A stretch of DNA of 64,000 nucleotides from Nocardia pseudobrasiliensis NBRC 108224 (GCF_001613105.1 NZ_BDBS01000005.1:372001-436000), one strand, 5' to 3'; shown: positions 7,326 through 16,171, numbered from the stretch's first letter. Translations and numbers: made by a program. Notes: generated by a model from the letters alone, not told the origin.

Positions 7326-8663
7326 TCATCGGGGCACGGTCAGTGTTCCGGTGAGGTGATCGAGGGTGACGTGGCCGTGGAGCCGGACGCCGGTGACGAG
7401 GGTGTCGTCGTCGACGTAGAAGTGTGGATTGTGGTTGGGCCACATTCCGCGCCCGCCGGGGATCGCGATGGGTGTGCCGTTGGCGTCGAGGGTCACGTCC
7501 TGTACGCCGAGTACGACGTAGAGCCCGCCGTAGCGGTTGACGAATTCCGACACGTCGTCGTATCCGAGTGCGGGTGGTACCGGTGCCACCTTGTCCGCCC
7601 CGGCGACGCGGCGGAAGGTCGGCAGGGCCGCCTCGACCCAGTCCGCGCGGTTGTGTACTGCGGGTACGTCTTGCAGGTACTCGGTGGTCGCGGTGCAGTT
7701 GTAGGCGGCCGCGGTCGATTCGGCGAGCGTGGTCAGCCGCTGCTGCAGCTCGCGCATGTCCGACTCGACGGCGCAGCGGATCGTGCCCCACAGGGTGATG
7801 GTCTCACCGATGATGTTGAACCGGCCGACGTCCTCGATGTGGCCGATGGTCACGGTGAACGGGTCGTAGGCGGGTAGTTGCCGGTAGAGCTGACCGATCC
7901 CGGTGGCGATCGCACCGGCGGCGGGCATGGGGTCGATGCCCATCCATGGCGTCGATCCGTGCACCTGCTGGCCGGTGATCACGATTTTGACCAGGCATGA
8001 GGCGGCGAACTGGTTGCCGATTCGATACCCGATCAACCCTTTGGGGCCGGGGCCGACATGGAAGCCGAAGGCCATGGTGGGTTCGGGGTCGGCGAGGGCG
8101 TTTTCGGCCAGCATCTGCCGCGCCCCGCCCTTTTCGTCGATGGGCGGTCCTTCTTCGGCGGGCTGGAACACGAACAGCACTGTGCCGGGCAGGTTTTCGC
8201 GGATCCCGGCGAGCACGCTGGCCGCGCCCATGAGCATCGCAGTGTGCGCGTCGTGGCCGCAGGCATGCGAGACCGGGAACGGGCCGCCGGGGTAGTCCTG
8301 GTCGACCACCGTGGAGGCGAACTCCATCCCAGACTCCTCGCGCACCGGCAGCGCATCGATATCGGCGCGCAACGCGATCACCCGCTCATCGCCCCCGCCG
8401 CCGCGCAGCACCCCGATCACGCCGTGCCCGGCGATCCCGGTGCGTACCTCGTCCAGATGCAGCGACCGCAGATGATCGGTGACCATCGCCGCGGTGTTGA
8501 CCTCGCGATTCGACAGTTCGGGGTACTGATGGATGTGATGCCGCCACGCGATCACCTGATCGGCGACCGCAGCCGCGCGGGAGTCGATCTCGGCGTAGAG
8601 CGGGTGCTGCCCATTGCCCTGCGCTTGGGCAGTGGCTTGTGTGCTGAGCGGGGTGGTGGTCAT
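7326..8663 (-). CDS. M20 family amidohydrolase/peptidase
   Basis: A 445-residue zinc-dependent hydrolase of the M20/aminoacylase type that would cleave N-acyl amino acids or similar amides in the cytoplasm. Metal-site motifs are intact: ALRADIDALPV, SHACGHDAHTAMLMG (His-x3-His-Asp), QPAEEG with the catalytic Glu, and FGFHVGP; a late NHNPHFYVDD block supplies the C-terminal metal His. The lid/dimerisation domain is around 200-310. The start at ATG 8663 has AAAGGAG 9 bases upstream. A broken paralogue lies directly upstream on the same strand, so this locus once carried two amidohydrolases. The natural substrate cannot be told from sequence. Confidence 0.88.
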   Translation of the reverse strand: MTTTPLSTQATAQAQGNGQHPLYAEIDSRAAAVADQVIAWRHHIHQYPELSNREVNTAAMVTDHLRSLHLDEVRTGIAGHGVIGVLRGGGGDERVIALRADIDALPVREESGMEFASTVVDQDYPGGPFPVSHACGHDAHTAMLMGAASVLAGIRENLPGTVLFVFQPAEEGPPIDEKGGARQMLAENALADPEPTMAFGFHVGPGPKGLIGYRIGNQFAASCLVKIVITGQQVHGSTPWMGIDPMPAAGAIATGIGQLYRQLPAYDPFTVTIGHIEDVGRFNIIGETITLWGTIRCAVESDMRELQQRLTTLAESTAAAYNCTATTEYLQDVPAVHNRADWVEAALPTFRRVAGADKVAPVPPALGYDDVSEFVNRYGGLYVVLGVQDVTLDANGTPIAIPGGRGMWPNHNPHFYVDDDTLVTGVRLHGHVTLDHLTGTLTVPR

Positions 8664-8910
8664 CGGGTCGAACTCCTTTCCAGGGGTGGATGTCGCGGTG
8701 AGACCGCGCGACCAGGGAATGCTGTCTGTTCCTTTCGTGCCGGGTGAACAGGTTGCGCACGAGCGGCGCGATGCGGCTGATAGCGGGCCCGGTCGGTGAG
8801 GTAGGGAGGAGACGTTTTGCTCACGTCTGCGGCGCGGTAGGAGAACCGCGCGCAGGGTTCGAACGGGTAAACACAGCTGCCTCCCGATCAATGAGGAATG
8901 GGTAAGGCGC

Positions 8911-9512
8911 TCAGTGACCGAGCCAGGCCAGCGCGGCGGTGGTCATCGCCTGGACGCCGACGGTGAGCGCCGGTTCGAGCACGGGAGCGTAGGTGGAGGT
9001 GTGCCCGGGTATTTCGACGCGTCGAGCTTGCCTGCGGCATAGTCACTCATGGCTTGGTGGAGGTCTTCGCCGAAGCGGTCGGGGTCGAGGATGCCGAAGA
9101 ACCAGTAGCACAGCGGGGCCTTCGCGGCGGTGGCGAAGATTCCGGCGTCCTCGCTGCCGGGGTTGGGGCCGGGATCGAAAACGTGGTCGGCGCCGAAGGT
9201 TTCGCGCAACGCCGCGGTGGTGCGGGCGACCGCTTCGGCGTTGTTGACCGTCAGCGGGTAGGTGTCGATGACCGAGGTCTCCGGATCTTTCGGCGCGCCC
9301 GCGGCGGCGGCCTCGGCGGTGATGATCCGCTCGCCCGCGGCCAAGACCTTCTCCCGCACCTTCGGGTCGAAAGTGCGGATGTTGAGCTGGATTTCGGCGG
9401 CGGTGCGGTGTTCCTGGAACGATAGCTCCGGATGCTCGTGCAGATCCCGATCGAAGGCCTCCAGATCGGACAGGATCTTTTCGAGCCCGGCCAACGGCGA
9501 GATGGTCGTCAC
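8911..9512 (-). pseudogene. broken M20 amidohydrolase
   Basis: Starts at GTG 9512 with GGAAGGA well placed upstream. It reads the M20 N-terminus (FDRDLHEHPELSFQEHRTAA) but jumps at once to the lid domain (LNIRTFDPKVREKVLAAGER), so about 150-200 residues including the metal-binding HxxxHD block are deleted. Near the 3' end the frame shifts: the main frame ends in junk at 8943, while the adjacent frame continues the family C-terminus (APVLEPALTVGVQAMTTAAL) to a stop at 8911-8913. It cannot be an active enzyme. Confidence 0.82.
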
Positions 9513-10288
9513 GATGATCATTCCTTCCAAGGTGTGGCCGGAACGCGTTGTCGCGGAAATATTTTCGTCAACTATCGGGTCGGGACGCCGCATCCCCCGC
9601 AGGGTCCTCGGCCAGCTCCATCCCAGACGGTGAGCACGGCGCGTCCCGCCGTGACGAACCGGTGAGTGAAACTGCGGGTAACGCTCACAGCAGCCTAAAT
9701 AGTAATCAGTCATAGTGAGTCAGTTTGTGATCAAGGGCACCGGCCTGAAGAAGCGGAGTCCGATGCCGTATGGCTATTGAGTGAGGCCGGGCTGATCATG
9801 CGCAACTACCACGGTGTTCGTCCGCGAGATTCCCACAGGCTATATCGCAGAAATAGCCCCTCGGGCACTTTCCCGACAGTCTTGACGCTGGATAGCGGCC
9901 ATCGCCCCGGCATCCGGAAACACAGGGCCCGCTACGCGGATCAAATCCGACTCGATAACCACCGCAACCAGCAAATATGGCCTCAAACCGGCGACGAGCG
10001 GAGATGTTCGAGCGCGAACTCCAGCACGGCCCGAGAAATGCGCCGAGACCATTGGGGGCGATCTGGGCGAGGTCGCGCCATCGGCTGCGCTTCCGCGATC
10101 AGCACCGGGTGAGCCCATGTCGCGATTCGAGCACCGTACCCCCAGCGGATGCTGTCCACGCCACATCAGCTTCCTTCGGACTACTACTCGACCTTATCTT
10201 TACATCAGTCACATGGAGCCCCTTACGCCCGCTCATGCGTCCCAGGCCCCCGAGCAGGTTCCGCCATTCGATGCGAAGAGGTGAGGCC
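9513..10288. other. intergenic, no convincing gene
   Basis: About 775 bases between the broken amidohydrolase and the exporter gene. An open frame continuing upstream of the exporter (from 9977) has no family similarity I can see and poor codon choice, and the minus frame 9840-10166 is of the same quality. I find no RNA gene or strong inverted repeat here. Confidence 0.45.
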
Positions 10289-11623
10289 ATGACCCTCGAA
10301 CACACCACGCCGTCGGCGACAGGGCGGGCGGCGACAGCGCCGCCGCCGGTCGAGGTGCTGGACATGCTGCGGCGGCTGGGGGTCGCGCTGCTGAGATCGT
10401 CGGAAACGACTATGCGTGTGCAGACCGTCCTCACCGAGCTGGCCCACCGCTACGGCTACGCCGACGCACGGATCTTCGTGCTTCCCACCGGCGTGTGGGT
10501 GCGGCTGGCCGATTCCGACGGCGATGTTCATCTGGACCTGCTCGACACCGCCACGTCGACGCTGCGCATGGACCAGATCGACGAGGTCTACCGGTTGATC
10601 GCCACCGCGCAGCGGGCGCGGACCGCACCGCGCAAGGTCGTGGCCCGCCTGGACCGCATCCTGCGCACACCGCCACCCACACCGGTATGGCTGGCAGTGG
10701 TCGGCAATGTGGTGCTGACCGTGGGATTCGGGCTGATGCTCAACCCGTCGGCCCGAACACTGATCGGCTACCTCGTACTCGGCGTGGTAGTGCAACTGAT
10801 CATCATGCTCACCGAGAAGACGACCCCACGGCTGGCGTTCGCGATCCCGTTCTCGGTTGCCGCGGCAGTGACTCTGCTCGCGTTCGGGCTGCCGGGACCG
10901 CTGTCGGGCGGACATCCCACCGACCTGTTGGTGCCAGGCGTGGCCGCCCTGCTACCCGGCGCGCTACTCACCACCGGCGCGATCGAGATCTCCGCCGGAT
11001 CGCTGGTCTCCGGCGTCGCGCGCCTGGCCTCCGGTGTCATGGTGCTGCTGCAGATGGGCTTCGGAATCATCCTCGCCCTGCAACTGACCAGCCACATCCA
11101 CACCGACTACACGATCTCCCCCGCCCGGCTCGGCACCTGGGCACCGCTGCTCGGCGTCGCGCTGATCGGACTCGGATACCTGTGGCGCGCAAGCGCTCCG
11201 GCCCGGGCCATCGGCTGGACACTGCTCGTGCTCTACCTCACCTACACCGCGAAACTGCTGGGCGATCTAATCGGCCGCCCCCTCGTCGGGCCATTCCTGG
11301 CCGGACTGATACTGATTCCCCTCACCTCGGTCATCGCCCGCCGATTCCGCAGCGCCCCCACCGCACAGGTGATGGGCCTGCCCGCCTTCTGGATGCTCGT
11401 GCCCGGATCGATGGGCGTCACCGCCGTCTCGGACCTGATCCGCCACCAGACCGCGCTCGGCACCCAGGTCATCGCGACCGCGCTGGCCACCATCCTCGCC
11501 ATCGCCGTCGGCACCCTGATGGGCTCCGGGCTGAACGGCCCCGACCGACCCGAGCCGGACTGCCCACAGCCGTCTGCAAGCGCCGCTACGGATCGACCAG
11601 CCACACCCGCGTCGACGACCTGA
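10289..11623 (+). CDS. ThrE-type threonine/serine exporter family protein
   Basis: A 444-residue protein with the two-part ThrE architecture. A soluble N-terminal domain (about 1-135; LLRSSETTMRVQTVLTELAH with YADARIFVLPTGVWV) is followed by about ten hydrophobic helices (about 140-430). Characterised members export threonine and serine; the substrate here is not proven. ATG 10289 is chosen because AGAGGTGAGG lies just upstream, although the frame is open further back. The Pro/Ala-rich tail after about 425 is probably disordered. It stands alone, transcribed divergently from the amidohydrolase remnant. Confidence 0.85.
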   Translation: MTLEHTTPSATGRAATAPPPVEVLDMLRRLGVALLRSSETTMRVQTVLTELAHRYGYADARIFVLPTGVWVRLADSDGDVHLDLLDTATSTLRMDQIDEVYRLIATAQRARTAPRKVVARLDRILRTPPPTPVWLAVVGNVVLTVGFGLMLNPSARTLIGYLVLGVVVQLIIMLTEKTTPRLAFAIPFSVAAAVTLLAFGLPGPLSGGHPTDLLVPGVAALLPGALLTTGAIEISAGSLVSGVARLASGVMVLLQMGFGIILALQLTSHIHTDYTISPARLGTWAPLLGVALIGLGYLWRASAPARAIGWTLLVLYLTYTAKLLGDLIGRPLVGPFLAGLILIPLTSVIARRFRSAPTAQVMGLPAFWMLVPGSMGVTAVSDLIRHQTALGTQVIATALATILAIAVGTLMGSGLNGPDRPEPDCPQPSASAATDRPATPASTT

Positions 11624-11862
11624 TCCGCCCCGCGCCACCGGGTCGTCCGAGCCTTCATCACCAGCACCTCGATGACTGTCGCCGACCAGCACCCCGGGCT
11701 CCCGCGGCGACGGTGACACCGTCAGCAACAAGTCGTCAGCGGATAGCCGGCCTCATTCTTGTCGCCTCACGAGGGAGTGGGCTCGAAGACGCCGCAACCT
11801 ACCGAGATCAAGCGTCCTGCATAATATCGGATATGCCACCCCACGGACTGAAGGTTTAGCCG

Positions 11863-12249
11863 ATGCACCCGCGAGAGAACGAATTCGAAGAACTCGGCGT
11901 GAAAGTGCAACGCGCTCACTATGCGTTGCAGCAGGTTCGCGGCGTGGGTGTGGTGAAAGGGGTCAGGGTTGTTGTGGACGCGGAGAACCGGCTTTTATCG
12001 GTGACGGTCGACGACGAGGACGTCATCCTGGCCGCGTATCAGGCAGCGATAAATGACAAGCAGCCGAAGGTGGATGACGCCATGCGGGAATTGCGCGCCG
12101 ATTCCCGCTTCGAGGCCGTTTCCACATTCACCGAGGCGAATTCGGCTCGCGAGGACGCCGACCGCGCTCGTCGGCAACGGGAACGCGAGGAAGCCGAAGA
12201 CCGCTTCTTCGAAGAACGCAACCGCCGTGGTTGGTTCGACCAGCACTGA
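11863..12249 (+). CDS. YbaB/EbfC-family nucleoid-associated-like protein
   Basis: A 128-residue protein. Its first 95 residues match the YbaB/EbfC fold: an N-terminal helix, two strands (VRVVVDAENRLLSVTVDDED), then the long helix (LAAYQAAINDKQPKVDDAMR). The family forms dimers that bind DNA. The last 35 residues are an Arg/Glu-rich coiled coil (ADRARRQREREEAEDRFFEE). In Nocardia and relatives such proteins often accompany secretion-linked hypothetical genes; here it converges with a DUF3558-like gene. The recR-dnaX partner of classical ybaB is absent, so this is an accessory paralogue. Confidence 0.75.
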   Translation: MHPRENEFEELGVKVQRAHYALQQVRGVGVVKGVRVVVDAENRLLSVTVDDEDVILAAYQAAINDKQPKVDDAMRELRADSRFEAVSTFTEANSAREDADRARRQREREEAEDRFFEERNRRGWFDQH

Positions 12250-12285
12250 GCAAGCCGACTGCTTGCAGGTGGGAGGTGATGTCCT

Positions 12286-12723
12286 TCACCGGGGCAGCAG
12301 CGGGGCCAGCACTTCGGCCGCTTCCATCACGCGCACGCAGGGATCAACACCGCTTTGTGGATCTAGCTTGACGGCAACAATACTGTAAGAGCCGTGGTCG
12401 GCCGGGAAAACGATATCGCACTGAATTCCGATGAGATCATGCGACGGCTGATACCGCAGGCCGGTACGGTCCGCGATAGTAATCTCGACGAAGTCCACTC
12501 CACCTTCCATGTGGTGGAAATCTTCGATTGTGTAAATCTGCGACCACACATCGATCTGGCAGGTCGGCGGCAGATCACTGCCGCCGCAGCGTTTGAATCC
12601 TCCAACTTGGGGGAGTCCGGCAATATGTGACGTAAGGGTCGCGGGATCAACTCCCGCCCTCTGCCATGCCTCCGAGCTCAGAGTACGGGGGTTCCATATT
12701 TCCCCTCCGGATACCTTCGTCAT
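12286..12723 (-). CDS. DUF3558-like protein lacking a lipoprotein signal
   Basis: A 145-residue protein whose layout matches DUF3558, a family of actinobacterial cell-envelope lipoproteins. The parallels are LSSEAWQRAGVDPATLTSHI early, YTIEDFHHMEGGVDFVEITI, GLRYQPSHDLIGIQCDIVFP, and DPCVRVMEAAEVLAPLLPR at the end. The usual signal peptide and lipobox Cys are missing; the start at ATG 12723 has AAGGAG well placed upstream, so the short form looks genuine rather than mis-started. It may be cytoplasmic, or a remnant of a secreted ancestor. Function of the family is unknown. Confidence 0.7.
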   Translation of the reverse strand: MTKVSGGEIWNPRTLSSEAWQRAGVDPATLTSHIAGLPQVGGFKRCGGSDLPPTCQIDVWSQIYTIEDFHHMEGGVDFVEITIADRTGLRYQPSHDLIGIQCDIVFPADHGSYSIVAVKLDPQSGVDPCVRVMEAAEVLAPLLPR

Positions 12724-12804
12724 ACGATTCTCCTTTTAACCTCTTGGGTCTTTTCCGGTGCGGTGGTCGGTGTGCAGACTGTTGGAATGCCTGTCCTTAC
12801 CGAT

Positions 12805-13335
12805 TCAACGGTGCACCGCACCATTCTTTTTTGTCAGTCGTCGGACGCGTGCTTGCAGGATTCGACCTTGCAGGGTGGGTGTCCAAATGACGCGGGTGCG
12901 GTTGGTCTTGTCTCTGATTCCTGTCACAAGTCCTTGTCGCTGCATAGTGTGCAGCCGCCGCCGCACGCTGGAATCGGCCTCGTCCAATATCTTGGCGATG
13001 TCTTGGGTGGTGCGGACGGTCGTTGATTCCGTCAAGACCGCCAACAGCGCGGCGCGGCGCGTGAGCGACTTACTCATATTCGGCAGGAGCCCCGCCTGCA
13101 ACAATTCCGCGTGCCGGTCGCGGCCTTGCTGAGTCAACCGCCACACCGTCGCTCCGGGACGGTGTGGCGACGCCACCAATTCCACCAAACCCTGCCGGTG
13201 CATGGTGTAAAGGCTTTTCGCCGCCCCATTGTGGTTCTTCTTGCCTTGCCGAGCGGCGATCTCTCGCGCCGTGCATCCCTTCGAAGCTGCGGCAAGTATC
13301 GCCAACGGGATAATTTGTTTAGATGGGTGAGGCAT
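12805..13335 (-). CDS. tandem winged-helix DNA-binding protein
   Basis: A 176-residue protein with two similar winged-helix units: residues about 5-80 (LAILAAASKGCTAREIAARQ, then SLYTMHRQGLVELV) and about 90-165 (LLAVLTESTTVRTTQDIAKI, then RLHTMQRQGLVTGI). Both halves share the MHRQGLV/MQRQGLV recognition-wing stretch, so the gene arose by internal duplication. ATG 13335 is preferred over 13371 because AGAAGG sits 9 bases upstream. It is probably the regulator at the end of the small-gene operon coming from 14332. Residual GC is lower than in core genes. Confidence 0.7.
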   Translation of the reverse strand: MPHPSKQIIPLAILAAASKGCTAREIAARQGKKNHNGAAKSLYTMHRQGLVELVASPHRPGATVWRLTQQGRDRHAELLQAGLLPNMSKSLTRRAALLAVLTESTTVRTTQDIAKILDEADSSVRRRLHTMQRQGLVTGIRDKTNRTRVIWTPTLQGRILQARVRRLTKKNGAVHR

Positions 13336-13398
13336 CAATATACCCTTCTGTAAATCGACATTGACGTACATGTTTTGTGCGGTCGTCGAATAGGCCGG

Positions 13399-13635
13399 TT
13401 ATTGGTGCGAGGTGTCGTCGTCTTCTTCTTTTACGGGCCAGCGTTCAAGGCGTTCGAGTGGCCCGCTGCACACGATCGCGCCGGAGGCGTCGACCAGATT
13501 CCAGCCGTACGGCGGCTTCAATTCGCGCTCCACGCGAAAACCCGGCCCCGCCTCGTCTTCGATCCGGCACAGCCACCCCCGGATCGAATCCAGCTCCCCG
13601 GCGTGCCTGCCGGACCACGGATCACCGGCCGTCAT
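13399..13635 (-). CDS. small hypothetical protein
   Basis: A 78-residue protein, no recognised family. It has conserved-looking features such as GWLCRIEDEAGPGFRVEREL, then GWNLVDASGAIV, which read like a compact beta-rich domain. The start lies inside the end of the upstream gene (14-base overlap), so translation is coupled. Acidic C-terminus (KEEDDD). Confidence 0.5.
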   Translation of the reverse strand: MTAGDPWSGRHAGELDSIRGWLCRIEDEAGPGFRVERELKPPYGWNLVDASGAIVCSGPLERLERWPVKEEDDDTSHQ

Positions 13636-13894
13636 AGCCGTGCACCCGGCTTGCTCGCGATGGGGGTACCAGTGCCCATTCGGCCCACAGATCGTGACGC
13701 ACCGCGTCCCACAACCGCGACAGCTTCGGCAGCCGCTCGCGCGCCTCGGCCAAATCCGGGCATCCCGACCGCTGGAAGTTCACCACCGGCAGGTTCTCGG
13801 ACGTGTTGTAGACGTTCACGATCCGGATGCGTTGGTGGTCGAGCCGCCACGTGGCCTCGAGATCGTCCACCCGTGTTCGATGTTCGCCGTCCAT
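13622..13894 (-). CDS. small hypothetical protein
   Basis: A 90-residue protein of unknown function in the small-gene operon. It contains HQRIRIVNVYNTSENLPVVN, a strand-rich core, followed by a helical part (LAEARERLPKLSRLWDAVRH). It starts 16 bases after the upstream stop and overlaps the next gene, consistent with one message from 14332 downwards. Confidence 0.5.
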   Translation of the reverse strand: MDGEHRTRVDDLEATWRLDHQRIRIVNVYNTSENLPVVNFQRSGCPDLAEARERLPKLSRLWDAVRHDLWAEWALVPPSRASRVHGYDGR

Positions 13895-13910
13895 GCCCTC
13901 ATGCCTGCCT

Positions 13911-14144
13911 TCAATTCAGGCCCGGCCCGTAGACACAGATCGTGCAGTCTTCGGGCGAGTCGTAGGGGTGCAGGTGTCCCAGCCGGATCAACGCCAGCCA
14001 GCACGCCCGCTTCATCTCGCACGTATCGAACGCGCACTCGGCGTGCTCGACCCGCTTCAATTCGCTGTGCATCTCGGCGGCGCTCATGGCCGAAGCAGGG
14101 GGCCGATGCGACACACCCGGAACCGTCTCGGTGCCCATGGTCAC
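13911..14144 (-). CDS. small Cys-containing hypothetical protein
   Basis: A 77-residue protein with five Cys in its C-terminal half (CAFDTCEMKRACWLALIRLG, then EDCTIC), a spacing that could bind zinc or an iron-sulfur cluster but does not match WhiB. GTG 14144 overlaps the stop of the previous gene (GTGA), so it is translationally coupled. ATG 14138 is an alternative start. Function unknown. Confidence 0.5.
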   Translation of the reverse strand: MTMGTETVPGVSHRPPASAMSAAEMHSELKRVEHAECAFDTCEMKRACWLALIRLGHLHPYDSPEDCTICVYGPGLN

Positions 14145-14332
14145 GACCTCGTCCCCGGGCCACCTCCGCGCGCCCGACGTTCAGCCTCGACCAGACGCGC
14201 ACGAGCCTGACACTTCAAGGGGCACAACGAAATTGAGCATCCGATATGAGCTTCCATAACGACACGCGCGTACGTGGTTGTCATTACGGGCACTGCATCG
14301 TGGTTGGTCACTGGAAGTCCGTTGACTGTCAC
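14141..14332 (-). CDS. small Cys-containing hypothetical protein, first gene of operon
   Basis: A 63-residue protein starting at GTG 14332, chosen because GGAGGTGA lies six bases upstream, the best ribosome binding site in this region. The C-terminal half carries HIGCSISLCPLKCQARARLV, with three Cys. It opens a four-gene overlapping operon transcribed away from the XRE/DUF397 pair, with which it shares a 300-bp control region. I do not recognise the family. Confidence 0.5.
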   Translation of the reverse strand: MTVNGLPVTNHDAVPVMTTTYARVVMEAHIGCSISLCPLKCQARARLVEAERRARGGGPGTRS

Positions 14333-14503
14333 TTCCAATCACCTCCAAATCCGTTGGGTGTCTTGTTGGTTCCCCCGATAGCCGGGGCCGCCTCCGCTCC
14401 GCCCCCGGGGCAGTTTCGTGGGCACGATGTGACGGTGAAGGCGGAGTGGTTGGTACTTCCCGGCCACCGGGGTCGGGTCCAAGTAGACACCTAAAATTAC
14501 AAC

Positions 14504-14615
14504 TGGACCGTCCAATACGGGCAGTCCGTGAAATATACTGAGACGTCCATGTTGGACCGGCCCAGTAAGGCCCGGACCGATACGAATGGGTCCAGTACGG
14601 ATAGGTTCAGTACGG
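14504..14615. promoter_or_regulatory. iterated operator-like motifs between divergent operons
   Basis: Four variants of one short motif occur in the same orientation: TCCAATACGG (14511), CCCAGTAAGG (14561), TCCAGTACGG (14591) and TTCAGTACGG (14606). The first two are preceded by TGGACCG, and TGGAC-C-GTCCA (14504-14514) is an odd palindrome. They lie between the small-gene operon and the XRE regulator gene, which is the natural candidate to bind them. Confidence 0.5.
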
Positions 14616-14641
14616 GCCACGACAGACGGTGAGGCAAAGCT

Positions 14642-15541
14642 ATGGCTGGTGGTTCTACCCTTCCCCGACGTGCCCTCGGTCGACGCCTCCGCGAGCTACG
14701 ACTGAAGGCGAAGAAAAGCCAGCTAGCAGCCGGGTTGGCTATTGACGTGTCCAAACAGGGAATCGGCCGAATGGAAGATGGTCAGCCGGTCAGGATCAGC
14801 ACCCCACAGTACCGAGACCTGCTCGATTTCTACGGCGCTGATGAACACGCAAAGGCGGAGGTTATGGGCCTTGTCCAGGAGGTTAAAGCCTCCAAGGGCG
14901 ATCCGTCCGGGGTTTGGTGGCGGGCATACGCCGACGTTGTGAACCCACATTTCGACCACTTCATGAGCCTGGAACAGGCGGCAAGCCGGATGACAACGTT
15001 TCAACTGACGTTGCTCCCCGGATTGCTTCAGACCGCGGCCTATCGCCGCTGGATCATGCGAACAACCGATCCGCTCATGTCTGCGGTGGACGCGGAGCGG
15101 CAACTGGAACTGATCGCGCGGAGGCAACGTCGGTTGACCGAAGATCCTGACTTCGCACTGACTGTGCTGCTGTCCGAGGCGGCGCTGAGACACCAGACCG
15201 GCGGCCGTGCCGTCATGGCCGAACAAGCTCGACATCTGCTGACAGCAGGGGAGTTGCCGAACGTGACTATCCGAGTAATCCCGTTCGACGGCGGCCCGCA
15301 CCCGGGGTTGGTTGTCCAGTCATTCACCCTGTTCGAGTTTCCGCCGCTCCATGCCAGTCGTTCGCCGGAACCTCCCGTGGTATTCGTCGAGGGTTTCACG
15401 GGCGCGTTGTTCCTGGAGGAGGAGGACAGCGCCGTCAGCACTGTGATCGAGCGCCACCGCAAGGCGATAGACGAGATCAGCCAGGTAGCGTTGAGTGTGG
15501 ATGCCACCAGGCTTCTGGTGCAGGAGATCGCAGAGGAGTAG
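14642..15541 (+). CDS. XRE-family regulator with DUF5753 domain
   Basis: A 299-residue regulator. An N-terminal Cro/C1-type helix-turn-helix (about 8-70; LGRRLRELRLKAKKSQLAAG, then IGRMEDGQ) is joined to a DUF5753 domain (about 100-285; LLPGLLQTAAYRRWIM, IRVIPFDGGPHPGL). This is the WhiJ-like class of actinobacterial regulators, normally paired with a DUF397 protein, as here: the next gene starts 5 bases after its stop. It probably controls its own promoter and the divergent small-gene operon through the repeated motifs just upstream. Confidence 0.88.
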   Translation: MAGGSTLPRRALGRRLRELRLKAKKSQLAAGLAIDVSKQGIGRMEDGQPVRISTPQYRDLLDFYGADEHAKAEVMGLVQEVKASKGDPSGVWWRAYADVVNPHFDHFMSLEQAASRMTTFQLTLLPGLLQTAAYRRWIMRTTDPLMSAVDAERQLELIARRQRRLTEDPDFALTVLLSEAALRHQTGGRAVMAEQARHLLTAGELPNVTIRVIPFDGGPHPGLVVQSFTLFEFPPLHASRSPEPPVVFVEGFTGALFLEEEDSAVSTVIERHRKAIDEISQVALSVDATRLLVQEIAEE

Positions 15542-15546
15542 GCCGC

Positions 15547-15753
15547 GTGACCAGGGACTCGTCCGGCGCGACTTGGTACAAGAGCAGTTACAGTCAGTCT
15601 GGTGGGGATTGTGTGGAGACAGCGTTCTTCGAGAGCGGTCTGGTGGGGGTCCGTGACTCGAAAAATCCGGGCGGCCCGGCGCTGATGTTCGCGCCGAGTG
15701 AGTGGGACGCCTTTACCGCGCGCGTGAGGCGTGGCGAGTTCGATTGGCACTGA
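15547..15753 (+). CDS. DUF397 protein, partner of the XRE regulator
   Basis: A 68-residue DUF397 protein with the typical opening WYKSSYSQSGGDCVE, middle VGVRDSKNPGGPAL and end SEWDAFTARVRRGEF. GTG 15547 is five bases after the regulator's stop. DUF397 proteins act with their XRE/DUF5753 partner (the WhiJ/AbaA type of module), possibly as small binding antagonists; the molecular action here is inferred. Confidence 0.88.
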   Translation: MTRDSSGATWYKSSYSQSGGDCVETAFFESGLVGVRDSKNPGGPALMFAPSEWDAFTARVRRGEFDWH

Positions 15754-15769
15754 GCCGTTTTCGATTTGA

Positions 15770-15796
15770 TAAGCCCTCAGCCGTGCTGAGGGCTTA
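15770..15796 (+). terminator. terminator of the XRE/DUF397 operon
   Basis: Perfect 11-bp stem TAAGCCCTCAG / CTGAGGGCTTA with loop CCGTG, 17 bases past the DUF397 stop. Confidence 0.8.
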
Positions 15797-16171
15797 ACTC
15801 TGGGTCCACCGAAACTGCACTGGCTTCGGCCCGACAGGTGAACGCGACCCGCACTTTCCGGTCAGGTTGGTTCGAGGGGCGTCCGCCGTTGCTGAAGGGT
15901 AAGCAGCAAGTGGTCGACAGTCACGATCGGTGCAAGCAGCAGGGGTCGTGCTCGGCGTCGGCAAGCAGTTGCGCTGCGAACGCGCGTGCGGAGAGATACC
16001 CCGCCTCCTCCGCCCGCCACGCCAGGACCTACGCTGCTTGATCGGCACCGATCCGGAAGACCCATCTGAGATTGCCCATATGTAGCGGGCGTTTTCGCCG
16101 GGACGTGACGCGGGTATAAGGACGGCCTTCACCGTGTCGGCCAGTGCGCGCTCGGTGAGGTCTTTGGGGAT
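15797..16171. other. intergenic, degenerate sequence
   Basis: About 375 bases after the terminator. Fragments such as WRAEEAGYLSARAFAAQLLA appear on the minus strand with frame breaks, looking like decayed coding sequence of an element, but I cannot assign a family. No intact gene is present. Confidence 0.4.
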
